Shown piece after piece: positions 1 through 10,688 of a stretch of 64,000 bases of DNA. The first letter of the stretch is position 1, and each line of letters opens with the position of its first letter. Location of the stretch: NCBI RefSeq assembly GCF_921293095.1, contig NW_025791658.1:4464001-4528000 (forward strand). The letters run 5' to 3'. This DNA comes from Ischnura elegans (taxonomy: Eukaryota; Arthropoda; Insecta; Odonata; Coenagrionidae). Position numbers and translations under genes: made by a program. The notes below the pieces were generated by a model that saw only the letters and a program-made list of their open reading frames with translations, was not told where the DNA came from and made no database searches.

Positions 1-710
1 CCGTAACTAACGAAACAAACAATGCAATACAGTGTGCCTGTGTCAGTGACCTTGTAGAATGTAGGGGTGGGAAGAGATAAGACCCAGGTATGCGGGACAG
101 CCCCCGCTCCCTCCAGACACCAATTAAAGAAAAGAGTTGCATCCCGTCACCTGCTCAACGTCCAGCTTGTGACCTGTTTTTGCTTTTGATGTTTCTACAC
201 TTGGTTTCTATGAACTTTGGGACATAATACAATCACACTACCCCTTTTGCAACCTAAGAATAGCAAAATTTTTGACGCTACACCCGAGCATCGCAATATT
301 TGTTGACGATATAAACGGGTTTTAGTTCTACATAAAATGTTCAATTTGGGCTTGTCTGTGACGTTAAACCCGAGTTGACGTTACAGCCGATGTCGTTATA
401 ACTCAGTTCCTCTGTGTATCATCCGGCGTTCCTCAAGGAGCTATCCTTTCACCTACCCTTTTTAACCCTTAGGCTGCGGGAACGTTTATAAAGGGTCAGC
501 ATGGTGAGTGCAGGGAAAATGTTTTCCAACGTTTGACCAGATTTTCTTACCACTGGAAGCCTTAAGATTTTATTGCCATCCTTTCCACAGTTGCTTAAAC
601 TGGGCCAAACCTAAAGGGCAGAGAGCAATAAAGGCGTCTTTCGAGGACTGGGCACCCTCACCACGGGGAGCACTTTACTTTTGGGTTTGTCCGACGCGTC
701 CTTACACTTC
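1..710. other. Unannotated flank
   Basis: No gene or intact repeat is seen here apart from a reverse-transcriptase scrap near 405-468. A 71-codon open frame at 508-723 has no recognisable motif and is treated as chance. Confidence 0.5.
405..468 (+). mobile_element. Scrap of a reverse-transcriptase gene
   Basis: One frame reads SSGVPQGAILSPTLFN, the palm motif (SGVPQGS-LSP-LF) of LINE reverse transcriptases. The frame is lost on both sides, so only about 20 codons survive. It is too short to assign a clade. Confidence 0.4.
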
Positions 711-782
711 TGTGACTGAATGAACTGCGGTAGAACGTAATATAGTGTAAATTAACTAAATTTAAAACGCATGAAGAGCAGT
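711..782 (+). repeat. Left arm of a 72-bp inverted repeat
   Basis: The reverse complement of this block is found at 2041-2112 with about 5 mismatches and no gaps. The arms enclose about 1.26 kb that contains family A copy A1. The outer ends read TGTGACTGAATG and TGTAACTGAATG. No target duplication is visible, so this may be a terminal inverted repeat of an unrecognised element or an inverted duplication. Confidence 0.75.
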
Positions 783-1189
783 TTAAGCTGCTTTTTTTTC
801 TTCTTTATCTGTTTACTCATTTGGAACTTTTTTCTCAATTCTGATTAATTTTTTGTTTTATAAAAATTTACGGTTCATAAGTTATGGAAAATAAATTAGG
901 AATAGTTTTAAATATCAATTTCATTTTTTCTCTCGGGGTAAACTGTGGGACGAGGTAATGGTTAACCGTTTTCGTTATTTTACGTCAAAATATGCGTTCT
1001 AAAAATACGCCAAAGCCATTTTGCTATTTTTCTGTGTATTTCGGCAGTGATCCGTACTGTAGGCACTCAGAAAGGCACCGCCAACAGGAGGCTTATTATG
1101 TGGGTTCCTGGATCCTGCAGGTACCCTCTTTGCTAGGGATTTAAATGTGCTAAGTTAGGATTATAGCAGAACTGGAACTGCGATGCCAT
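783..1189. other. Spacer inside the 72-bp inverted repeat
   Basis: AT-rich sequence with no recognisable gene or repeat. Confidence 0.4.
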
Positions 1190-1858
1190 AATAGGGTAGT
1201 TTCCTTCATCAAAGAAAACGAAAGGCATTGATTGCGATTCGTTACTCACCATTAGTGTATTCATAATGCACAAATTATTTGGTTTTTGAAATACCGGTTT
1301 AGACGAATGGCAATGGTCAAATTTTATCCTCATTTGAAAAAGGCCAGATTGGCGCCCATGCGATTCCACTCCACGTGACGTCACAGGGACCTAGTTTCTA
1401 TACGAGAGGATAGGAGTTACACATCGTATGAGGTTACCAATGCATGCATGAGGCACAGAGCTCAGGGAAACATGTCTTAATAATCACCTATAAAAACTGG
1501 CTAAGGTCGGAAAGTTTTCTTCGTTTGATAAGGTATTAATAAACCTTTTTTAAGCCAAGCGCTACCAGCCAGCAAGGTACTCAGCTACCCGCTAGCATCC
1601 TGCGTCCTATCAGCGCTCAGAGCCTCGATCAAGGTCACCTCACAAGGCGGGAGGGGGAACCAGAAATGCGTCGCACGGACTTTGTCCCATCATTCCTACT
1701 TACGCGTCGCGTTTTCGCGCGCTTGAAAATTTTCACTTTTCATTTAATCGCGAAAAATAGGTATCGTCATTTAAAATTCTAAAAGCGTGAAATACGTACT
1801 CCAGGAGTAATAATCTTTCGATTTAGGCAATAAAAAAATAATAGGAAACCACCCTATT
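1190..1858 (-). mobile_element. Family A MITE, copy A1
   Basis: Full-length copy, inverted relative to the family consensus. It runs from AATAGGGTAGTTTCC to GGAAACCACCCTATT. Internal landmarks shared with other copies are a TGACGTCA palindrome, GGCGCC, the GCATGCAT region and the GCGCGCGAAAACGCG end. It encodes no transposase. The ends are compatible with a TA (or AT) duplication, which suggests but does not prove a Tc1/mariner-type mobiliser. Confidence 0.85.
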
Positions 1859-2040
1859 AATGAATTTGCCGAAAAGAAGACAAGAAGGAAACTTTTGAAG
1901 TATTTCTCGTTGTGCTTGAAGCAGGCCCAGTTATGTCTTCATTCATGTTTTTAATCTGCACTTCAATTTCTCTGGAAGATGTGCAGTTGGCTGTATTTGT
2001 ATTTTAGAGGCTTTGTTCAATCGAAAATGTAGTTCGTACC

Positions 2041-2112
2041 ACTGCTCTTCATGCGTTTTAAATTTAGTTAATTTATACTGTATTTCGTTCTACCGCAGCT
2101 CATTCAGTTACA
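2041..2112 (-). repeat. Right arm of the 72-bp inverted repeat
   Basis: Reverse complement of 711-782. It stops 3 bp short of the left terminus of element S1. Confidence 0.75.
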
Positions 2113-2115
2113 GCA

Positions 2116-3043
2116 GTACCGTAGAACGGGGTGAAAAGAAACATTGGGGTGAATAGAAACGAAACTTCTTTTTTTATGCATAATCTATTTCCTACATAAC
2201 TATGGGTAAATAGCGGCAACTATTATTTTTTTTAGGTTGTTACACTTTTGTCTGAAAGTGAAATAATGGTTTGTTTGGCTGGCAGCACTGGTTCCTGTTT
2301 GTTTGTCATGTTGAATTTTACCACTTGATTCTTGTTTTTTTTTATCCTCTTTGAACTTTCCATGTAAGTCAGAATAGGTAGTGTTCTTAAAAGTAAATAG
2401 CCGTAAAAAACATAGTTTAATTATTCATATAAAAGATTCAGGCTTATTTTAAGCTTTAACTTTAACAATATTTTTTCAAAAATTATTCATATTTTTTATG
2501 CAAGGTTTTCAGAATTTATGGGGTGAATAGAAACAAACCATTTTTAGTGTTTTATTCACCCCGCAAGAAAAATTTTTCAAAGATGACCGGTCTGACCTCA
2601 CAATTTATTTATCATAATTTAATGTAGTTAAATACGGTAATTATCTACCTATTCTATTTTTTTACTTACAGTTATGTAACTTCTTTTGTTTATGTACTGA
2701 ATTAAATCATCACGTTGAGTAATAAATTTTTATTTATCTATTACAAATTAAAAATACCATATATAACCGTTTCCATTCACCCCCGATTCGTTTCAATAGA
2801 AAAAAACATGAAATTGAAGTACTGTTTCTATTCACCCCCATTTGCGGGGTGAATAGAAACACCATGTTTTAATTTTTTTTTCTTGAAAATCAAATAAAAT
2901 TTTAAAAATTAAATACTGTAAACAAATAGGTCTAACAGAGACCTGTGTTTGTGCAAAAAATTGTTTATATGGAACAACTACTAATATGAAAAATTTCAAA
3001 CCAAAGTTGAAAATTGTTTCTATTCACCCCGTTTTACCGGTAC
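2116..3043. mobile_element. Non-autonomous element S1 with repeated GGGGTGAATAGAAAC motif
   Basis: The ends are imperfect inverted repeats, GTACCGTAGAACGGGGTG on the left and the complement of GTACCGGTAAAACGGGGTG on the right. The motif GGGGTGAATAGAAAC recurs inside in both orientations, near 2136, 2519, 2549, 2766, 2824, 2845 and 3016. The interior is AT-rich and non-coding. Superfamily not identified. Confidence 0.6.
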
Positions 3044-3906
3044 GTAACGTATTTGTTTTTCAAGTTACTCTTCTTTTTTTGTTGCATGAATTACGGCTGG
3101 ACATTATTTTTGGAAAGGGTTTTCACAAAGTCCTTTAGTTGCATAAAAGTGAAACTGTTTCGTACAGTTTTACTACAAGCTGTTTTTAAAAAAATTGACT
3201 TGTCTATGTTCTTCCTGCGTAAAAATTCAAGCTAAACTTATGCTGTCAGCCATACATCTGTTTATTCCTTTTTTCCAAACATTACATTATGCGAGTGGCT
3301 ATGCCTTATCATAAAAATCGGGGGGGAAGGGGGGCTCAAGTGAGGAGGGGCGCTCAATGGAGACGTGCCTATAGAAAATTATAACAGCGCTTTACGAGTT
3401 TATCAGATTATTTCCTTAATAAAAATAGTTTCACTTTAGTTACATATACATTGGTGGCTTGGAGAGTTTTCCTTCATCTGATGTTTTTGTTATCAAACTA
3501 TTCAAATGAATAATTTCCAATCTTATCAGAAGGAGCATTGTACTACTGTGTCTTCTAATGTATTAACATCTAAGAGATGTATGAAGTTTAAACCTGAAGA
3601 TCGTTTAATTGTATTTTGTAAAAGTAATTTGACTCCAGATTCTGCCTCCATTGGTGTTTTTGGTGATGCACAATTGTATGTTAAAGGTTAATAAATAGTT
3701 TATTATATCATACGCATAGAGTGTTGTCATTTGTTATTGCGCCCAGCGCCATCTTGTATCTCAAAACTTCCCCTCAAACCCCTCCGAGTACGCTCCCTAG
3801 AATCTTATACTAATCCATATCATTTTTCGTGATTTTAACTTACAATAAGATTGCAATATTTCCGAGGATATCAATGATTAAAAAGATGAAACATTAGTGT
3901 TTTTGC
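3044..3906. other. Unannotated spacer
   Basis: AT-rich, with a G-run near 3328-3345. Open frames at 3014-3235 and 3506-3691 have no recognisable motif. Confidence 0.4.
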
Positions 3907-4536
3907 TTAACACTAGAATGCCCGGCTGGGTCAATTTTAACCCAAAAGAGAATATGTTTATGTTGATTATTTTGAGAGGAAGAAACATTTTTGACTATCC
4001 TTCGTGACTTTTAACTATTTAGTTTGGTTTATCAGTGTGCAAAAGTTATGCCTGATATTATTATTTCTTCTATTTTTTTCTCATCACTTATATCTGCCAT
4101 TCCCGGAAGGCTAATTTTGACCCAGACTATCAAACCCATTTCAAGACTTTCTACAGTTCCTTTGTATTCAATGTGACGGTGTGTTTTTTACTGATTTTTT
4201 GTCAAAATGTTACTGTCCTTTTTTTCAACCCTGATACCATTGTAATTCATTGTACCGCCCAAAACCCATCAGAGGAAAAGTGATGGGTATTCGCAAATTT
4301 GTGGAAGCTAGTTTCCCATAACGCCATAGAAAATTGTTGAACAACTGCAATTTTCATATTTTTCGTCTAATTAAATTTTTTACTGCCCACCCAAATACTT
4401 TATAAACAATATTAATCAATAAACTGGGAAGGAGTGAAATATTTTGAGTAAAATATGAAAAAATTGTCATTTAGGTTCATATTGACCCACTCGGGCATAA
4501 AAGGGTGTACGGATTGGTGTCGCATGCCAGTGTTAA
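3907..4536 (+). mobile_element. Family B MITE, copy B1 (TTAA, piggyBac-like)
   Basis: Flanked by TTAA at 3907-3910 and 4533-4536. The ends just inside are CACTAGAATGCC and the complement of CACTGGCATGCG. A TTAA duplication with CACT-type ends fits the piggyBac superfamily (established knowledge); the family assignment is inference. There is no coding capacity. The word TTTGACCCA and near variants recur inside. Confidence 0.75.
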
Positions 4537-4567
4537 ATCGTTATTATTACAGAAAGGTCTTCTCTGT

Positions 4568-5236
4568 AATAGGGTGGTTTCCTATTATTTTTTTATTGCT
4601 TTAATCGAAAGATTATTACTCCTGGAGTACGTATTTCACGCTTTTAGATTTTTAAATGACAACATCTATTTTTCGCGATTAAACGAAAAGTGAAAATTTT
4701 CAAGCGCGCGAAAACGCGACGCTTAAGTATGAATGCCGGGAAATATCTCCGTACGTCGTATTTCTGGTTCCCCCTCCCGCCCGGTGAGGTGACCTTGAGG
4801 CGAGGCTTAGCGCTGATACGTCGCAGGATGCTAGCGGATAGCTGAGTACCTTGCTGAATGGTAGCGCTTGGCTTAAAAAAGGTTTATTAATACCTTATCA
4901 AACGAAGAAAACTTTCCGAATTTAGCCAGTTTTAATAGGTGATTATTAAGACATGTTTCCCTGAGCTCTGTGCCTCATGCATGCAATGGTAACCTCAGAC
5001 GATGTATAACTCCTATCCTCTCGTGTAGAAACTAGGTCCCTGTGACGTCATGTGGAGTGGCATCGCATGGGCGCCAATCTGGCCTTTTTCAAATGAGGAT
5101 AAAATTTGACCCTTGCCATTCGTCTAAACCGGTATTTCAAAAACCAAATAATTTGTGCATTATGAATACACTAATGGTGGGTAACGAATCGCAATCAATG
5201 CCTTTCGTTTTCTTTGATGAAGGAAACTTCCCTATT
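4568..5236 (+). mobile_element. Family A MITE, copy A2
   Basis: Full-length forward copy beginning 32 bp after the TTAA of B1. It ends in GGAAACTTCCCTATT. The CRE-like palindrome is mutated here to TGACGTCATG. Confidence 0.85.
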
Positions 5237-5610
5237 CCGTATATGCTCCGTTGATACTGCATCTACGGCAATAAATGTGGTGTCATTTTAAACTTTGACA
5301 AACCGGCTTCTGAAGAAAAATATGATATTGACCTAATATTCAACCATTTACCAATAAATTTGACTTAGAAGTTTCGATAGGAAACACATGAAAAGTTCGT
5401 TACTACTGCCAGCAGACCTTTATTTAAATTAGTTATATTAGTCATACTTAGTTGAAACATATACCATTAAAAAGAAAAATAAATAAAAATTCGTATTCTT
5501 TCATTCGAATTTCGTTTCACCCGCGGTTTACGGTGAATTTAGAAAAAAAATTCATAAAAATGCTGAAATTTTAGCTTTTTTGGATTACGCTAGCCCTTGA
5601 CGACCGTTAG
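5237..5610. other. Unannotated spacer
   Basis: AT-rich; nothing recognised. Confidence 0.4.
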
Positions 5611-6130
5611 TATAGGGTAGTTTCCTTCACCAAAGAAAACGAAAGGCATTGATTGCGATTCGTTACCTACCATTAGTGTATTAATAATGTACAAATTATT
5701 TCGTTCTAGAAATAGCGGTTTAGACGAATGGCAATGGTCCATTTTTATCCTCATTTGAAAAGGGCCAGATTGGCGCCCATACGATTCCACTCCACGTGAC
5801 GTCACAGGGACCTAGTTTCTACACGAGTAGATAGGAGTTATACATCGTCTGAGATTACCAATGCATGCATGAGGCACAGAGCTCAGGGAAACATGTCTTA
5901 ATAATCACCTATTAAAACTGCCTATGGTCGGAAAGTTTCCTTTGTTTGATAGGGTATTAATAATCCTTATTTAAGCCAAGTGCTACCAGCTAGCAGGGTA
6001 CTCTGCTACCTGCTAGCAGCCTGCATCGCAGCGGCGCTCATATCCTCGCCCCAAGGTCACCTCACTCGGCGGCAACGGGAACCAGAATGACGTCACACGG
6101 GGTTTTCCCAGCGTTCATACATAGTCGTCA
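5611..6130 (-). mobile_element. Family A MITE, copy A3, truncated
   Basis: Starts with TATAGGGTAGTTTCC and matches the family to about 6130, where it is replaced abruptly by family B sequence. The second terminus is missing. Confidence 0.8.
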
Positions 6131-7004
6131 TACAAAATTATTATTATTTTTTCTCATCACTCACACCTGCCATGTCATGATGGCTCATTTTGAACCAGAC
6201 TATCAAATGCATTTGAAGTTTTTTCACTTTTCCATTATATTCAATGTAATGGTGTGTTTTATACTGATTTTTTTGTCAAAATGTTACCGTTGTAAGAGAC
6301 AGAAACAGCAGAGTCACTTCCGTTCCCACCCTTTTCACGCCCCAACCCATCACCTACACTCTCTTTCATATTCCTTCCCAAGTTTCTGTCTTTGCGAAGG
6401 GTCGGATCGCTTTACCTCCGCGTATCCAGTGGCTGCTCCATCCTCCCGTGGGAAACTGCAGAGCTTGGTGGAAGAAACACGATGGCTGAGGAGGGAGAAG
6501 GAGGAGGAGGGGAGGTCAGCGAAGGCGGGCTGTTGAGAGGCGTTCGTCGGTAGTCGGACGCGTGGCGGCGGAGCATGTAACCGAGGACAATAATAAAATC
6601 ATCTCTCCGTAGTCTATGAGTTTCCCTTCAAAAATCCCTGCCAATTGATCGGCGACACCCCTTAGAGCATCGGGGGTCTTACACCGTCAGTTTTTTCAAC
6701 CCTGATACCATTGTAATTTATTGTACCTCCCAAACTCATCATAGGAAAAATGATAGGTATTCACAAATTTGTGGAAGCTAGTTTCCCGTAACGCCATATA
6801 AATTGTTGAACAACTGCTATTTTCATATTTTTCGTCTAATTTAATTTTCTAATACACTCCCAAATGCTTTATAAAAATATTAATAAATAAACTGGTAAGG
6901 AATTCAATATTTTCAGTAAAATATGCAAACATGGTCACATTGGCTCAAATGTATCCACTCGGGCATGATAGGGTGCAAGGACTGGTCGGGCATACTAGTG
7001 TTAA
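6131..7004 (+). mobile_element. Family B MITE, copy B2, 5'-truncated, carrying a solo LTR
   Basis: Matches B1 from its interior (the TTTTTTCTCATCACT region) through to the terminal TTAA at 7001-7004. The left terminus is missing where it fuses to A3. It is interrupted at 6291-6683 by a solo LTR, so the 149-codon open frame at 6087-6536 spans three unrelated repeats and is not a gene. Confidence 0.75.
6291..6683 (+). mobile_element. Solo LTR of an LTR retrotransposon
   Basis: A 393-bp insertion into B2. It begins TGTAAGAGAC and ends GGTCTTACA, giving perfect 7-bp inverted ends TGTAAGA/TCTTACA with TG...CA termini. The 4-bp target duplication CCGT lies at 6287-6290 and 6684-6687. Comparison with uninterrupted B1 confirms the insertion point. 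AATAATAAAATC near 6588 could be the polyadenylation signal. Ty3/gypsy or BEL origin cannot be told without internal sequence. Confidence 0.8.
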
Positions 7005-7971
7005 AGAAACTTTGTTGAATACTATCCTTTCAATTCAGTACTGATTCTGCTTAAAGACTTTTGTGATTTTTGCTTCTACGGGGGGGCTGTAGACCCCCTG
7101 CCCCTCGCTGGGTACGTCCATGGAATCATAGGTTTTTGTTGGAATGTATGCAATTCTATCTGTTTGTTTGGACGTTTCCAATATAAATAAAAAGGTTCGA
7201 TACGTGTGTATCGGGCAGTCTGGGTATTGTTGTCTGACTGGAATGCACGGCTTTCTTATTTCTCTGAACCTTTGTACCTCTTCAATAACAGTTTTAAACG
7301 TTTTCCAAGTCATTGGTATCGTCCAAAAACCCGTCTTATTCACAAGAAGACCTCCAAGGCTATTAAGGAGGTCAAAGGTCATAGAGGTAAACGTCCGGCC
7401 ATCATGACAACCAACGCGTGGAAGCAGGTAGGTTTAAAACGGTGCCAACGTTCATGAATCAGTTTCTGCAGTTCATGAATCCGTATTGTTGACTTTTTGA
7501 CCTCTGAATGACGCATGCCCTGCGCCTACCTCCCCCTTCCTTCTGAAAATTGGGAACATTAAAAATTTTAGGTCAGGGAAATAAATAATCAACTACGGTG
7601 TGAAACTAATGAAATTAATGTTTGCAAATTGTTGTGGAAGAGGTTTTTGATATGCGTAGTATTTTTAAAGAGGTTGAATAACAAAGTTCATGAAGTTGAC
7701 AAAACGGATAATTTTACGGAGCGCGGAGTCATTTATTGCACGATCTCGTGTCTACATTTTTTAAAAAATTTTCATAAACAAAAAATAAATCAGAATTGAG
7801 AATAAAATTTCTTTAAAATGAAGTATTATTCATTATTATGGCATGCACTGAAGCCCAGATATAAATTTGCAAAGTACAGCGGAACATCATTTTGACACAG
7901 AGAGTAGTTTTACTCCTGTAGGGTATGCAATATTACTTCTATGTCTACGCCGTGGCGCTGGTGGCGCTTAC
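7005..7971. other. Unannotated spacer with a weak exon-like stretch
   Basis: At about 7288-7426 the plus strand has a basic open frame (KTRLIHKKTSKAIKEV...TTNAWK) followed by CAG|GTAGGT, a good splice-donor match. I do not recognise the peptide. It may be a lone exon or chance. Nothing else is identifiable. Confidence 0.25.
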
Positions 7972-8974
7972 GGGTGCGGTCCGTTGAACGCTACCAATGC
8001 TTCGGAGCGCCACCAAGCGGTCCGTTATTCGCTACGGAGCGCTACAGGTTAGGCTGTGACGTCACGGCAAACGTCATACACCCGTTTCCCGCCTCGCTCC
8101 GGACCAGCTCCAGACGCTCCCCTGAAAACTTGGGTCAGCGGAGGAGCGAGTCAATTTTTGGCGGAAATTCGAAGGGAATGCACTGAGGCAATGGAGAGTT
8201 TACTCACGTTGCAGATGATGGACGCTGAATGTGGACGCCTTTCTCCTATATAAGTGACTACGAAGTAACGGAGTAGACGCACTTAGTAAATAGATGTAAA
8301 TTTAATTGTGATTTAAATAAATATATAGCAAGAACTAAATATCCGCAAACATTCTCGTATGTCCCCCAAAATGAACTCAAATGTCTTTGGAAGCAGCCTT
8401 TACATACAAAAGGCAACAAAAATTATTAAAAGGGGCATGTAATATAAAGAAAGGATTGTAAGAACATATATCGACAAATTTACTCATGCCATAAATTAAA
8501 ATCTGAAGAAAAAAAGAATATACATGAAATAGATTAATGTTTTTAATGGTCGTTAACCATTATAAGTCAATATGTTTCAACTGGGAAAACGGTAGAGTAC
8601 CTACTTTTTCCTTTACTAGGGTAATGAGTTTCATTGAGAAGGGTAGGCGAGGGTTGGTGAGAGAAATACGGTCCAAAGTTTCTTCCTTTACTTTGTGGAG
8701 CCTCGATATTGAAAAATAAAATTCATTTTAATGATATTCAAACATATTTATTAATATTCAATGATCATAGTCACCTCAATTCGCAATTAAAACTGCATCT
8801 TCGATTTCATAATCCCAGTTTGCCCACCCTCGCTCATTTCCGCCATCTTGACTTCGCTCCTGACCGGTCCGAAAAGAAATTCTCGTAGCGAACGTAGCGC
8901 CTATGGACCGGAGCTCCGGAGCACTTCTGTCTGTAGCGTCTGGTAGCGAAAGTAGCATTCATTGGACCGCACCC
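7972..8974 (+). mobile_element. Family C element, copy C1 (PIF/Harbinger-like, non-autonomous)
   Basis: About 1 kb with ends GGGTGCGGTCCGTTGAACGC and GCATTCATTGGACCGCACCC. It is flanked by TAC at 7969-7971 and 8975-8977. A 3-bp duplication and G-rich inverted ends fit PIF/Harbinger; this is inference. No transposase frame. A second copy, C2, is at 49432-50446 in the opposite orientation. Both contain a TGACGTCA palindrome. Confidence 0.75.
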
Positions 8975-10030
8975 TACACGTCGCAGTTGAAATGTGAATC
9001 TGCCAGTTTTGTAAACATTGTCAGACCGGTTACTGTGTGGCGTTTACTGCAGTCTTCTCGTAGTGGTAAGTGACATGTATTTAATTAAAATTACGAGTCA
9101 TTCTTCTAAAGTATCACAATGAATGATAATGACACTTCAATCTCTTCTCAAGAATAGATCACTCACTGTTGTTGAGGATACAAGATTATCATCGCGTGAT
9201 GTCTTCGAGGTGATAGCGTTTCTTTTCTGCATTGTAATCTGGAGGAGAACTTCGGGTAAGTTATGCATTTGGCAAGTAACTATTTATCTTTGTAATGATA
9301 GCGCATTGAGACAACCTACGGAAATGCCAATGATGTTAAGATCATTATAAGAACATCATGCCAAAATCATTAAGTCAGCAATTGCTAAAGTACATCATGC
9401 TGTTTGTTGACGTCTTTTTGTTAACATCAAGGCAATTTCGAAAACACCCAGTTACGTTTGGCGTTTCATTGATAGCGTTTGCTTGTCTTTACTTGTAAGG
9501 TCATGGCATGGAACTACTTTATTAGGTGAACAACAATATTGTGTGGCGGTATTTGGATGATTTCAGTCAATATATTGGGCTACCTTTTCCCAACCGTTGC
9601 TGGGACTAAACTTTTGCGATAGGACGGTGATATATTTCTGGGTTTCTGTTATTGTTTACCTTATTACATATGCGGATCGTTGACTCTTCTTCCATGGCTG
9701 TAGTCCGGTCAAATTTGCCCAAAAAATAGGATAGGAAGCCTTTGCATAAATTCTCATCAATTGAAAATTAGCATGAACTTCAAGGATACCATTCTAATGA
9801 AATCCTGAAAAGTCCCCATCGATCCCGTGTGTGCAAAAAGTTTTTAATCAAGGTCAATGGTCACAAAAATGGGTATTTTGCAATTTTTTGGCCGAATGGT
9901 TAGTTGTACGATAAAAATTGCTCAGACCAAAATTGTAGATCAGAAAATTATCTACAAAGTTGTCACCGTCCTTTTTTCTCTGAGATTTACCGTTTCTGAG
10001 AAAAGGCCATTCATTCATCCGTTTCAACAA
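8975..10030. other. Unannotated spacer
   Basis: No gene recognised. GTGGTAAGTGAC near 9064 resembles a splice donor. Flanking sequence before C1 and after it (about 7885-7970 and 8975-9080) looks loosely like 29575-29800. Confidence 0.3.
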
Positions 10031-10688
10031 GAGGGTAGTTTCCTTCATCAAAGAAAACGAAAGGCATTGATTGCGATTCGTTACCCACCATTAGTGTATT
10101 CATAATGCACAAATTATTTGGTTTTTGAAATACCGGTTTAGACGAATGGCAAGGGTCAAATTTTATCCTCATTTGAAAAAGGCCAGATTGGCGCCCATGC
10201 GATGCCACTCCACGTGACGTCACAGTTTCTACACGAGAGGATAGGAGTTATATATCGTCTGAGGTTACCATTGCATGCATGAGGCACATAGCTCAGGGAA
10301 ACATCTCTTAATAATCACCTATTAAAACTGGCTAAGGTCGGAAAGTTTTCTTCGTTTGATAAGGTATTAATAAACCTTTTTTAAGCCAAGCGCTACCAGT
10401 CAGCAAGGTACTCAGCTACCCGCTAGCATCCTGCGTCCTATCAGCGCTCAGAGCCTCGATCAAGGTCACCTCACAAGGCGGGAGGGGGAACCAGAAATGC
10501 GTCGCACGGACTTTTTCCCATCATTCCTACTTACACGTCGCGTTTTCGCGCGCTTGAAAATTTTCACTTTTCATTTAATCGCGAAAAATAGATATCGTCA
10601 TTTAAAAATCTAAGAGTGTGGAATACGTACTACAGGAGTAATAATCTTTCGATTTAGGCAATAAAAATATAATAGTAAACCACCCTAT
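10031..10688 (-). mobile_element. Family A MITE, copy A4
   Basis: Full-length inverted copy, from GAGGGTAGTTTCC to AACCACCCTATT. It abuts the truncated 3' side of an antisense LINE, so the LINE was broken at this point. Confidence 0.85.

Noticed and set aside
6087-6536. 149-codon plus-strand frame
   Set aside because: It spans A3, B2 and the solo LTR; it is an artefact of nested repeats.
7035-7382. 115-codon minus-strand frame
   Set aside because: It overlaps two plus-strand frames and has no motif; only a possible exon on the plus strand was mentioned, at low confidence.
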